The notes under the pieces are model-generated. The model had not been told where the DNA came from. It saw nothing but the letters and a program-made list of their open reading frames with translations, and searched no databases. From RI-153 sp963752935 (GTDB taxonomy: Bacteria; Chloroflexota; Anaerolineae; Caldilineales; Caldilineaceae), in contig CAVWAL010000008.1 in the NCBI GenBank assembly GCA_963752935.1, positions 868,001 through 932,000 on the forward strand: 64,000 bases of DNA, given 5' to 3'. Position 1 is the first letter of the stretch. Each line of letters begins with the position of its first letter. This document shows positions 1-9,226 of this stretch, in pieces. Position numbers and translations under genes: made by a program.

Positions 1-193
1 CAAAAATCGCGGCGTCGATCAAGATGATTTCAGGCGCCTCGGTATCACAAAGCTCAACTGCCTTCGCCACACTCTTTACTACAGCGATTAGCTCCCAATC
101 TTTATGAGTAGAAAGATAGGATTTGATTCCAAGCTGAATAAAGTCATTCGTCTCAACCACCAATAGCCGAACGCGCGTAGAGAGCGTCGTCAT
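1..193 (-). CDS. response regulator receiver domain, N-terminal part (runs off the window)
   Basis: Reading the minus strand from the ATG at 193 gives 64 residues with no stop before the window edge, starting MTTLSTRVRLLVVETND. The pattern beta1 (RLLVVET), alpha1 (FIQLGIKSYLS), beta2 (WELIAVV) and beta3 ending in LIDAAI matches the first half of a NarL/FixJ-type receiver domain. The Asp in LIDAA sits where the phospho-acceptor is expected. The acidic pair that normally follows beta1 (DD) is replaced by ET. The output domain lies outside the window, so the target is unknown. A minus-strand TATAAT at 324-329 could be its -10 box. Confidence 0.6.
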   Translation of the reverse strand, partial: MTTLSTRVRLLVVETNDFIQLGIKSYLSTHKDWELIAVVKSVAKAVELCDTEAPEIILIDAAIF

Positions 194-323
194 CCCGTAC
201 CTCCATAGATGCAGTAACAACGGATAGGTTTGACTGCGAACGCCGTGGGGAAGATCGGACAGTGCAGGCGATTGTGCTGGCATCAATGGATGTTGTAGGG
301 CAGCGATTACACAATCTGAATGC

Positions 324-329
324 ATTATA
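324..329 (-). promoter_or_regulatory. candidate -10 box for the response regulator gene
   Basis: The minus strand reads TATAAT here, about 130 bases upstream of the ATG at 193. No convincing -35 hexamer is seen at the right distance, so this is a weak promoter call. Confidence 0.3.
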
Positions 330-437
330 CCTTACAAACGGCTGCATGGCGCCTACCGCTTACTTACCGAAAATGAGGTATCTTTTAATAGCATGTTGCC
401 GGAAGACGAGCCGGTTGAGCGCATTGCCAATACCTCA

Positions 438-446
438 TGCTACAAT
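438..446 (+). promoter_or_regulatory. extended -10 promoter element before the MBL-fold gene
   Basis: TG-C-TACAAT forms an extended -10 element 40 bases before the start codon at 487. The sequence between 194 and 486 holds this element, the opposing TATAAT at 324-329 and no recognisable gene. Confidence 0.4.
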
Positions 447-486
447 GGAATGGTTCTTGTCCACTTACACGCATAAGGAGATGTAA

Positions 487-1281
487 ATGCACCCCTTTGA
501 AACATCCCCTGTTCCCGCTGGAGCAGTCGGTATCCACTGGTTTGGGCAGAGTTCCTACGCACTCAAAGACACGGCAGGCACGATCTTGCTCATCGACCCT
601 TACTTCCCACGCCAACGCCCGGCCGAACGGTTCATCCACGCCCAGCCACCGCTGGATGAGGCAAGTCTGCGTACCGATTACGTGCTGCTCACCCACGATC
701 ATGGTGACCACACCTGCATTGAGTCAATCAAACGGATCCATGAGGCGTATCCGATGGCGCGCTTTGCCGGCCCGGCAGAGAGCGTGAGCCGAATGGCGGA
801 CAACGGTATTCCGGCCGATCTGTTAACGACGGTCGCCGCCGGCGAGATGGTTGCACTGGGCACCTTTCGGGTACACGCAGTTTGGGCCAAGCCGCCTCAG
901 GGTGCGCCCGAGGATGGCATTCAGCCGCCGGATGTGGCCCATCTTGGCTACGTGATCGAAGCAGGTGATCACCGCATCTATGTTTCGGGCGATCCCATCA
1001 ACACTTTCGCCGAACACGAAGAGTTGATCGCGCCTATCGCCGCCCTGCGACCGGACCTGGGGATCCTGACCACCCATCCCAGTGAGGGAGAATTCCCCTT
1101 CTTCGAGGGATCTGCGAAGATGGCACGACGCATCGGCCTTCAACACGCTGTGCCGGCTCACTATCAATGTTTCGTCAAGCGGAACTACGATCCACGCGAA
1201 TGGGCATCGCATTTCTCAGGCGACGGACCACAGCCGTTGATCATTCCGTACAACGAGGCAATCTTATACAGCGGGGAATGA
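487..1281 (+). CDS. MBL-fold metal-dependent hydrolase, UlaG-like
   Basis: This 264-residue protein has the metallo-beta-lactamase signature THDHGDH (His70, His72, Asp74, His75), a later SGDP motif and C-terminal THPSEGEFPF and PAHYQCF segments that supply the remaining metal ligands. The overall pattern, including early HWFGQSSY and LLIDPYF, matches the UlaG-like group, which includes L-ascorbate-6-phosphate lactonase. The exact substrate cannot be read from sequence. A strong AAGGAG lies 6 bases before the ATG. It is monocistronic, ends in a perfect hairpin and is convergent with the sulfatase that follows. It is probably cytoplasmic, with no signal peptide. Confidence 0.8.
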   Translation: MHPFETSPVPAGAVGIHWFGQSSYALKDTAGTILLIDPYFPRQRPAERFIHAQPPLDEASLRTDYVLLTHDHGDHTCIESIKRIHEAYPMARFAGPAESVSRMADNGIPADLLTTVAAGEMVALGTFRVHAVWAKPPQGAPEDGIQPPDVAHLGYVIEAGDHRIYVSGDPINTFAEHEELIAPIAALRPDLGILTTHPSEGEFPFFEGSAKMARRIGLQHAVPAHYQCFVKRNYDPREWASHFSGDGPQPLIIPYNEAILYSGE

Positions 1282-1290
1282 AGCATGTGT

Positions 1291-1332
1291 GAAGGGCAAA
1301 GAGCGCGCCGGTTGGCGCGCTCTTTGCCCTTC
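1291..1332. terminator. strong hairpin between convergent genes
   Basis: Two perfect 19-base arms (1291-1309 and 1314-1332) are separated by the 4-base loop GGTT. It lies between the stop codons of the MBL-fold gene and the sulfatase and probably ends transcription from both sides. There is no clear T-run after it. Confidence 0.7.
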
Positions 1333-1348
1333 ATGGATTGAGCTCTCC

Positions 1349-2806
1349 TCATTTTGCGAACTTGAATGGGTAGGGGCGCTGATACCCCTCTTTGCCGTAC
1401 TCCACATCACTCCACAATGAGTTTCCGCTATCGACTGACTTTTCGAGGTTGGCCTCAACAATAGAGCGCATGATCTCTTGCGTCAATCGCACATCCATCT
1501 CGAAGTAACGCTCCGCCTGCGCCGGATCACGCGCTAGATTGTGCTGCTCCTGCGGGTCCTCGGCCCGGTTGAAGAAGTGGACGTCGCCGTTGGCGTACTT
1601 CACCAACTTCCAGACGCCGTCGTAGATCATCCACCCACCGCTGGTGATGCCCACGATCTCCTCGCGTTGATGCGAACCCGCCAGATCAAGTGCAGGCAGA
1701 GGGACGGAATCATAGTAGGATGGCAGATCGTGCCCGGCCATTGCCAGGATCGTAGCGGTGACATCGCCCAGTTCCACCAGATCGGAAGATGTCGATGGGT
1801 CGCTGCCGCCGGGAGGGCAGACGATCAAGGGCACGTGGATGCTTCCTTCGTAGAAGGTACCTTTGCCGATCAGATCGTGATCGCCAAGGTAATCGCCGTG
1901 ATCGCTGGTGAAAATGATCCAGGTGCTCTCCAACAACCCCTTTTCGCGCAGGGCCTCGACGATCTGCCCCACTTCGTAGTCGATCTGCTGCACTTCGGCC
2001 GCATAGTGGGCGCGGATCTTGCGTTTGTGGTCGGCGCTGAATTCGGTGTAATCAACCCCGTTCCACGGCCGGCGGTTGCCGGCGATACTCTGCGCCCGCA
2101 GTCGGCCTACGTTCTCGTCCACGGCGGGGATGGGATCGGGCATGGCGGCGGGGTCGACCTTGTCCAGAAACTCCTGATTGGGGTCATAAGGACAGTGCGG
2201 CCCCGGAAAGCTGACCATGGCGGCAAAGGGTGTTTCTTCGCCGTAGGTGCGGATGAAGTGGGCCGCTTCTGTTCCCACGAAGTGATCGACAGAGAGTTCC
2301 CACGGCAAGCGGTTGACAATGGCGCCACGGTTCTCAAAGTAGCCTTCGTGTTCGTTGCCGTGGTACTTGCGTTCGCCGTGGCTGCGCAAAAAGCGATAGT
2401 AGTCGTCGCGCACATTGATCCAGCGTTTGTCTTCGGCGATGATGCGCATGCGAAAGCCCAGAGAAGAATCCCACGGGTAGAAGTGCATCTTGCCGATAGC
2501 GGCGGTGTAGTAGCCGGCCTCGGCCAGTATTTCGGGCCAGGTGTGCACGCCGCAGGCAGCCAGATCCGCACGCAGCCACTGCCCGTTGCTGGTGACACCG
2601 GTTTTGATGGGGTTCATGCCCGTGAGCAGCGACGCCCGCGCCGGAACGCAGATCGGCGAGATCGAATAGGCACGCTGATAGCGAACACCCTGGCCGGCCA
2701 ACGCATCGATATTGGGCGTCTGCACGAAATCAGCGCCGTAGCAACCCAGGAAATCGGGGCGCAGTTGATCGGCGATGATGAAGACGATATTGGGTTGAGC
2801 GGTCAT
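1349..2806 (-). CDS. sulfatase (type I, formylglycine-dependent)
   Basis: This 485-residue protein has the sulfatase layout: an N-terminal metal-binding strand (NIVFIIADQLRPD, where the usual second Asp of the DD pair is Gln), the formylglycine motif CVPAR at residues 53-57 and a central FTSDHGDYLGDH motif. Cys53 would have to be oxidised to formylglycine by a maturation enzyme encoded elsewhere. No signal peptide is visible, so it may act on small imported sulfated substrates. I chose the ATG at 2806 because GGAG precedes it by 7 bases; an ATG four codons earlier (2818) has no ribosome site. It lies downstream of a second sulfatase on the same strand and probably shares its transcript. Confidence 0.88.
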   Translation of the reverse strand: MTAQPNIVFIIADQLRPDFLGCYGADFVQTPNIDALAGQGVRYQRAYSISPICVPARASLLTGMNPIKTGVTSNGQWLRADLAACGVHTWPEILAEAGYYTAAIGKMHFYPWDSSLGFRMRIIAEDKRWINVRDDYYRFLRSHGERKYHGNEHEGYFENRGAIVNRLPWELSVDHFVGTEAAHFIRTYGEETPFAAMVSFPGPHCPYDPNQEFLDKVDPAAMPDPIPAVDENVGRLRAQSIAGNRRPWNGVDYTEFSADHKRKIRAHYAAEVQQIDYEVGQIVEALREKGLLESTWIIFTSDHGDYLGDHDLIGKGTFYEGSIHVPLIVCPPGGSDPSTSSDLVELGDVTATILAMAGHDLPSYYDSVPLPALDLAGSHQREEIVGITSGGWMIYDGVWKLVKYANGDVHFFNRAEDPQEQHNLARDPAQAERYFEMDVRLTQEIMRSIVEANLEKSVDSGNSLWSDVEYGKEGYQRPYPFKFAK

Positions 2807-2852
2807 AGATTTCTCCATATAGCAGATAGTGTGCTCGTTCAGAATACGCTTA

Positions 2853-4325
2853 TCAACGTTTATACTGACTCAGGGACGCATCTACCACTTCTTCACCCAC
2901 CTCGAACATAGAGGTCATCCAGTGGTAGAAGTTGTCTCCTCGAGCTTTGAGCTCATTATAGAGGGTGCGGTAAAGATCACGTCGCACGTCCGCATAGGCG
3001 GGATTGTCGATCTGATTGGTCAGTTCATAAGGATCGATAACCAGATCGTAGAGTTCGTTGATATCGGGCGGGTTGACGACCAATTTATGGGTGCGGGTGC
3101 GGATCATGCGCTGCGGGTAAGGAAAGTGATGTCCGTGGAATTCGGCTATGATGTGATCGCGCCAGCCTTCGGCGGCGTCCCCGCGCAACAGAGGCACGAG
3201 ACTGCGTCCGGCGTATTCCGCCGGGATCTTGGCGCCGGCAAGATCGAGGAAGGTGGCAGACAGATCGATGAGCGAGACGAAACGCTCTTCCGTCGCCCCA
3301 GTTTGCCCGCCAGGCAACTGCGCGACCAGTGGGATATGGTAAATGTCGTCGTACATGGCCGGCCCTTTATCCTGCATTTTGTGGCTGCCCACAAAGGCGC
3401 CATGATCGCTGGTGAAGAAGGTGACGGTGCTCATCGGTCAGTCCCAGCCGGTCCAGCGCAGTAAGGATGCGGCCTACCTGTTCATCGATCAAGGTGACAT
3501 AGCCCCAGTAGCGGGCGATCAAGTCTTTCCATTGATCGGGGGTGAAGCTATCGAAGGTCCAATGTGCCGAGTAGTGACGCTGCACCGTGGGCTTGTGCTC
3601 AAAGGTTTCGGCCATGCTGAGGGGCAGAACAACGTGCTCGCGATCATAGAGGAAGGCGTATTCGGCAGGAATGTAGTAGGGCAGATGTGGCCCAAACCAC
3701 TGGCAGGCCAGGAAGAAGGGGGCATCCCCGGCGGCATAGCGTTCGAGCGCTTCGATGGTGCGCGTGGCCAGGAAGTAAGTGAAAGTCGCCTCCACGGGTC
3801 CGTCGTAAATCCCGGCGATGGCGTTACCCGGCTGTCCATTGGGAAAGGCGCCGCGGATCTCGTCGCGTACACGGAAGGGGGGAAGCCGTGCTCGTCCAGA
3901 TAGTGCAAGTAATCGGGATGCTGCACCGGCTCCCCCCAACCGGGGTAATGAATGCCATCAAACCCGAAGTCGACCGGGCCGCGGTCCATCCCGATGTGCC
4001 ATTTGCCCACGGTTCCCACGTTATAGCCCGCCCCGCGCAGATGATGGGCAAACGAGATGGTATCGGCGGGGAGTTCGGTGTTATAGCCGACATTGCGCTC
4101 GAAGTTGGCCAGCAACTTGTGTTCAAAGGGCATCACGCCGGTGATCAACGAGGCGCGTGCCGGGGTACAGATGGCCGTAGGCGTGTACGCCTGGTCAAAA
4201 CGGGTCCCCTGAGCGGCAAGGCGATCGATGTTTGGCGTCCGGCAGATGGGGTTCCCGTAGCAGCCCAACGTATCTACGCGTTGCTGATCGGTGATCAAAA
4301 AGAGGATATTGGATTGTGAGGCCAT
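2853..4325 (-). pseudogene. second sulfatase, split by two frameshifts
   Basis: Three overlapping minus-strand frames together make one ~490-residue sulfatase. The N-terminal frame starts at 4325 after a GGGAGA ribosome site and carries ITDQQRVDTLG and the formylglycine motif CTPAR (Cys53). At a run of six G (3877-3882; six C on the coding strand) the frame is lost; one extra C restores HGFPPFRVRDE. A second break near 3430-3440 separates LDRLGLTDE from TVTFFTSDHGAF. The C-terminal part is otherwise intact to the stop at 2853. The protein sequence is well conserved on both sides of each break, so the damage is either very recent or an assembly error in one or both places. It lies upstream of the intact sulfatase on the same strand. 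Confidence 0.75.
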
Positions 4326-4503
4326 GAGGCTCTCCCTTATGGATGAGTGCGATTGGGCAGAGTGCGGTGCGCGGATCGAAGGCGATTTCTCACCTCATGC
4401 AACACGCAGCCGTATTCTCACTCCCAGCGCAACCACGTAATGGATCGTGGTAGAATCTCGACGTGCACTCGATCTGCCTTTCCACACGGGCAGCCAGCAG
4501 ACG

Positions 4504-5532
4504 CTATGGGGTACGCGTCGGTCCAGTTGATTCACGCACGATTAGGCGCATGTTGACCAGGATCCTACCCTCGCCAGCGGTAGATGGTTCCTCGATCAGC
4601 CGTTGCAGCAGTTCAAACGCTTGCAGGCCCATCTGCCGGCGCGGCAGGCGCAAGGTCGTAAGCGAAGGCGTGGTGTAGTTAGAAAAGACAATATCGTCCA
4701 TCCCCGTGACTGAAATCTGGTCAGGTACCGTGACGTGCCGGCTGTAAAACGCCCGCAGTAGGCTGATCGCCATCAGATCATTGGATGCCACGACCACTGT
4801 CGGGCGCTGTCGCTCGTCCATACTCAGGATCTGGGCGACAATGGCGGTGTCTACCTGTTCACCGAGACGGAAATCACTGTGCAGATAGAGCGGCTCGTCC
4901 AGCACAGGCCGGCGTAGATTCACCTCATGCCGGAAGGCTTCGGCGCGCCCTGTGGCAGAAAAGAACGTAGTCGGCCCGGCCACAAAGGCCAGACGCCGAT
5001 GGCCCAACTCGATCAGGTGGTCGAGCAACGCCGCAATCCCAGCGTGATACTGAACCGCGATTTCACCGATACGCTCACCGGTCACACCCCAGTTGAGCAG
5101 CACAGCAGGCAAACTTGCCTGTTCTAGCTGGGGGAGAATCTGGAGATCCCGCTCTGTGGTGAAGATAAAGAGTCCGTCAATGCGGTGGCTGCGCAGATGC
5201 ACCAGGTGAGCAGAGAGCAAACTGGGGTCGTAATTGGTATCCAGGGTGACGAGATCGTATTGCGCTGCCGTGGCCGCGGTCGCCACCGTCCGCGCCATCT
5301 CCGAAAAGTAGGGGTTGGTAATATCCGAAACAATCAGCCCCAGCATACGACTACGACCCGACTGAAGTGAGCGCGCAGTGCGGCTGGGTACATAGTTGAG
5401 ATCGCGCACGGCCTGCCATACACGCTCAACCGTCTGCGGCGCGATACGCCCACTGTGATTGAGAACAAGCGATACCGTTGATTTAGAAACGTTGGCACGC
5501 CTGGCGACGTCGAGTAAGGTCGGACCGGCCAT
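4504..5532 (-). CDS. LacI-family transcriptional regulator
   Basis: This 342-residue protein starts with a LacI-type helix-turn-helix (TLLDVARRANVSKSTVSLVLN) and a hinge helix (ARSLQSGRS), followed by a periplasmic-binding-protein-like effector domain (LGLIVSDITNPYFSEMA onward, SVTGMDDIVFSNYTTPSLTTLR near the end). It would bind a sugar or sugar acid and repress transcription. It lies between the sulfatase genes, transcribed the same way, and the divergent glycyl radical enzyme operon. A 16-base perfect palindrome of LacI type lies 34 bases upstream of its start, and a weaker copy lies nearer the glycyl radical gene. That makes autoregulation plus control of both neighbours likely. Confidence 0.9.
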   Translation of the reverse strand: MAGPTLLDVARRANVSKSTVSLVLNHSGRIAPQTVERVWQAVRDLNYVPSRTARSLQSGRSRMLGLIVSDITNPYFSEMARTVATAATAAQYDLVTLDTNYDPSLLSAHLVHLRSHRIDGLFIFTTERDLQILPQLEQASLPAVLLNWGVTGERIGEIAVQYHAGIAALLDHLIELGHRRLAFVAGPTTFFSATGRAEAFRHEVNLRRPVLDEPLYLHSDFRLGEQVDTAIVAQILSMDERQRPTVVVASNDLMAISLLRAFYSRHVTVPDQISVTGMDDIVFSNYTTPSLTTLRLPRRQMGLQAFELLQRLIEEPSTAGEGRILVNMRLIVRESTGPTRTP

Positions 5533-5565
5533 AGGTCATCTGTACAATTGGTGTGGGGACAAGTA

Positions 5566-5581
5566 GGTGGAACGTTCCACC
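5566..5581. promoter_or_regulatory. LacI-type operator O1 (perfect palindrome)
   Basis: GGTGGAAC-GTTCCACC is a perfect 16-base palindrome with a central CG, the usual form of LacI-family operators. It lies just upstream of the LacI gene start at 5532, in the promoter region shared with the divergent operon. Confidence 0.7.
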
Positions 5582-5708
5582 CATAGTGTAAGAGGGGATC
5601 GGCTCGCTGTCAAGCATTGAAAAAACCTCGGTCTACTTCAGATTCGGGGCGAAAGGGTCGGGACCTTACCCTTGACGTACACGCCAAAGTCTAGGACGGG
5701 AGGACAGG

Positions 5709-5722
5709 TTGGAACTATCCAC
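5709..5722. promoter_or_regulatory. second, imperfect LacI-type operator O2
   Basis: TTGGAACTATCCAC matches 11 of 14 positions of the core of O1 (GTGGAACGTTCCAC). Its centre is about 142 bp from the centre of O1 and it lies on the glycyl radical enzyme side. Two operators at this distance would allow a repression loop. Apart from O1 and O2 nothing recognisable was seen in 5533-5948. Confidence 0.45.
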
Positions 5723-5948
5723 TTGGACATGGTCGCCCTGCTTTGTCGATCTTACAATTGGGATCAAGCACCTTCTCATTCACGCGTTCTCTGTCCTGGT
5801 TTCCACTGTAGAATCCGTTGTGCTCGATATAGCCCGCCATTGGCCGGCCTGGCCTCAAGTGAGTCCGATACAAGTTTCCGCGCAACACCTTTGATCCAGC
5901 TTTTTCGCAACAGCAGGTTGCTCGATCCTCAATAAAGAGAGGCCCAGC

Positions 5949-8181
5949 ATGTACTATGATATCCCGATCGAAGAATTGACGTACAAAGCGAGGCTGGAAG
6001 CGCTGCGTACCACTAAGTTGCAGCAGACACAGGAAAAACAGCGAGTGCTTGGCGCCATGGATCACGATGATCTGGGCACTGGTCTTGCCCCCACCTGACA
6101 AACGTAAGATCGTTGAGGCGATCAGTGGATCAGGGGTCGCCATCACCGACTGTCTGATCAAAGACGTCAATATGGTGACCAATCACCCCAACGGTGGCTT
6201 CTACGGGCCCAAAGCCTGTGGAGAGAACTTCCGTCGCCTGCTGGACGCCCACCCCACTTACATCGACCCTCAGTGTTCGTTGGCCGGCGCCGTCATGGCC
6301 AACTTCACATCTTATCGACATCAAGGTTGGAACCCTGATCTCGATTACTCCTTCTTACATGCCGAGCAGGAAAAGTACCAGCTTGCCCATGGCATCGGCG
6401 GCGCCCAACATTTCTGCCCCGATCTCAGCATTGGCCTGAAGCTGGGCTGGGGAGGCATCCTCGAACAGATTCGCCGCTATCGTCCGCTGCACGGGCCCGA
6501 AGCCGAGGCTTTCTACGATGGCCTGGAATCTGTGGTCAGCGGCATTCAAGCATGGATCCGCCGGCACGCCCAAGAAGCGCGCATCATGGCCGCACAGCAG
6601 ACGCATCCACAGTTGCGCGCCAACCTCGAAGAGATGGCCGTCATCAATACCTGGCTGATCACTCAGCCACCCCAAACCTTGCGCGAAGCCTGCCAATGGA
6701 TGGCCTGGTATCTGATGGCCGCACGCATGTACAACGGCAGCGGCGCATTGGGGCGTTTGGATCTACTGCTCACCCCCTTCTACGCGCGCGATGTGGCAGC
6801 CGGCAAGTTGAGCGACGATGAAGCGGTTTTTCACATCGCCTGCCTGCTCCTCAAAGACACCGGGTATGCGCAGCTAGGCGGACCGGACAAGGACGGCCAC
6901 GATGTGACCAACCGCGTCTCGTATCTGGTGCTCGACGCCATTGATCAGTTACAGATCCCGGCCAACATTGGGGTTTGCGTCGGCGAGTCGGTCGATCCGG
7001 GTCTGCTGCGGCGCGGCGTCGAGATGCAATTCAATCACAAGATGGGATTCCCCAAGTTTCTGGGCATTGACCGCACCATCGACGGGTTGGTCGCTAACGG
7101 TTTCGACATCGAAACCGCCAGGACACGCGCCTACGCCGGTTGTCACTGGAGTGCGATCCCGGGGCGCGAGTATACGATGAGCGACGTCGTCAAGATCAAC
7201 TTCCTCACCATCTTCGATGTGGCGCTAGACGAGATGATGGCCGAACGCCATGTAGAGCCGGGCATCGAGGCACTTTGGCAGCGCTTCGACGCTCACTTGC
7301 GCCGCGCTGTTGAGGTGACGGCACAGGGCATGGCCTTTCACCTGAAGCACATGCATGAAGTCTTCCCCGAACTGGTGCTCGATCTACTGTGCTACGGACC
7401 GATCGAAAGAGGGCTGGATGCCACGAATGGCGGCGTGGAATTCTACAATCTGGGTATCGATGGCGCCGGGCTGGCCAATACGGCGGATGCCTTCGCCGCC
7501 GTCGAACAGCGGATAGATCGTGAGCATCGGCTCACCTGGCAGAAGTTGATGCACTATCTCGAAACCGATTGGGCCGGGCCGGATGGCAAGCACGCGCGGC
7601 TGATGTTGCGCTCTGTGCCCAGGTATGGGGCAGGCAACACCGATGCGGATCGCTGGGCGCAACGCATTGCGCAGCTCTTTACCGAAGTGGTGCAAAGTCA
7701 GCCGACGCTTGGTTTCAAGTTAACACCCGGTCTCTTCTCATGGGCATCCACGATTTCGATGGGGCGCAAACTCGGCGCAACGCCGGATGGACGCGGTGCA
7801 GGGGAACCCATCGCGCAGGGGGCAAATCCGACGCCTGGCTTCCGACAAGATGGGGCCACCACGGCCCTGGCCGTCGCTATCGCCAAGGTTCAGCCGGGGT
7901 TGGGCAACAGCGCGCCGATGCAACTCGAACTTGATCCAGGCCTGGCACGCCAGGATGAATCGGTTGCCAAAGTGACGAGTCTGCTGCGCACCCACTTCGA
8001 TATCGGCGGCACGCAGATCAATCTCAACGTGCTCGACAAGCAGAAGGTGCTCGAAGCCCATCAAGATCCTACCAAGTATCCAGACCTTATCGTACGGGTC
8101 ACCGGGTTTAGCGCCTACTTTGCCAGCCTCTCGCCCGCATTTCGGCAACTGGTGGTAGACCGCATCATCGCCGAAGGGTGA
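5949..8181 (+). CDS. glycyl radical enzyme (pyruvate formate-lyase family), one frameshift near the N-terminus
   Basis: The reading frame starts at the ATG at 5949 (MYYDIPIEELTYKARLEALR), after AAAGAGAGG, and hits a stop because of a C5 run at 6088-6092. With four C the protein continues as LAPPDKRKIVEAI and runs 743 residues, normal for the family. If the break is real, only a product starting at 6049 (710 residues) could be made. The C-terminal glycyl radical motif RVTGFSAYF is intact (Gly719). The thiyl-radical Cys is Cys398 in AGCHWSAIPGREY. Most characterised lyases and dehydratases of this family have Cys-x-Glu here, but this one has Cys-His-Trp, so the substrate is unknown. It works only without oxygen and depends on the activase encoded 4 bases downstream. 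It is probably controlled by the adjacent LacI protein. Confidence 0.85.
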
Positions 8182-8185
8182 CGCC

Positions 8186-9085
8186 ATGCAGGGGTTGATT
8201 ACCAATATCCAACGTTTTTCCATTCACGATGGGCCGGGTATTCGCACCACTGTCTTTATGAAAGGGTGCAACCTGCACTGTTTCTGGTGCCACAATCCCG
8301 AAGACATCCGGCCCTATCCAGAAATCCAGTTCTTCCCAGAACGCTGCATCGCCTGTGGCGTCTGCGTGGAACGCTGTGAACACAATGCCCACGCTTTGCT
8401 CAACAACGTCCACATCTATCTGCGCGAACGGTGCCACACCTGCGGCGCCTGCACAGAAACATGTTATGCCGGTGGCGTGGTAAGCGTGGGCAAACTGCTG
8501 GATGTGGAGACCGCCATGGCCGAAATCCGCCAGGATGCGGCATTCTATGCCTCGTCCGGTGGTGGTGTGACGCTGTCGGGCGGAGAACCGCTGTTACAAC
8601 TTGATTTTGCAGTCGAGCTCTTGACAGCCTGTCGTGCTGAAGGAATCCATACTGCCATCGAAACGGCGGCCAATTTCCCCTGGGCACGCATAGAAGCCAT
8701 CCTGCCACTGGTTGACGTGGTGATGATGGACATCAAGCACCTTGATTCTGCCCGGCACCAGCAAGCGACCGGCGTCCCCAATCAGCGCATCCTCGCCAAC
8801 GCACGCCAACTGGGCAAACAGTCGCAGCCGTTGATTGTGCGCACGCCTGTGATCCCAGGCTTCAATGACAGTGTGGAGGCGATCAGCGCAATTGCGAACT
8901 TCGTCGCCACACTGCCAAACTTGCTCAGCTACGAATTGCTGCCCTACCACCCTATGGCGCAGAGCAAGTATGATAGCCTCGGCCTCGACTATAAAGCGGC
9001 CGATCTCAAGCCACCCACCAAGGCAAAGATGACGGAGTTGGCCGAGGTGGCCGCATTGGCAAAGGTGCCGGTGCGCACAGGATGA
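8186..9085 (+). CDS. glycyl radical enzyme activase (radical SAM)
   Basis: This 299-residue protein carries the activase radical-SAM motif GCNLHCFWCHNPE (CxxxCxxC) near the N-terminus. Two ferredoxin-like [4Fe-4S] clusters follow (CIACGVCVERC and CHTCGACTETC), then the SAM-binding SGGEPL segment. It would reduce S-adenosylmethionine to a deoxyadenosyl radical and abstract hydrogen from Gly719 of the enzyme encoded just upstream (4-base gap, same operon). The double-cluster insertion is typical of activases for non-PFL glycyl radical enzymes such as diol dehydratases and C-S or C-N lyases. Confidence 0.92.
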   Translation: MQGLITNIQRFSIHDGPGIRTTVFMKGCNLHCFWCHNPEDIRPYPEIQFFPERCIACGVCVERCEHNAHALLNNVHIYLRERCHTCGACTETCYAGGVVSVGKLLDVETAMAEIRQDAAFYASSGGGVTLSGGEPLLQLDFAVELLTACRAEGIHTAIETAANFPWARIEAILPLVDVVMMDIKHLDSARHQQATGVPNQRILANARQLGKQSQPLIVRTPVIPGFNDSVEAISAIANFVATLPNLLSYELLPYHPMAQSKYDSLGLDYKAADLKPPTKAKMTELAEVAALAKVPVRTG

Positions 9086-9141
9086 GCGGATGCCATCTTC
9101 AATTGTCACGTTAGGCCCTACAGCGGATGTAAGAACAGAGC

Positions 9142-9196
9142 GTACAGCTTCAGGTGAGACGGTGGTTTGTGCGGTCAGTCACACCTGAAGCCGTAC
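9142..9196. terminator. imperfect stem-loop between convergent genes
   Basis: Two 15-base arms (9142-9156 and 9182-9196) pair with one mismatch around a 25-base loop. The structure separates the activase gene from the convergent mutarotase-like gene and may end transcription. It lacks a T-run, so the call is tentative. Confidence 0.35.
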
Positions 9197-9226
9197 AATT
9201 ACGATAGAATCTAGAGTACGCAGCTT

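Noticed and set aside
1541..2911. Long plus-strand open frame (456 codons) antisense to the first sulfatase
   Set aside because: It is a codon-position shadow of a clear sulfatase gene, has no ribosome site and no protein-like composition.
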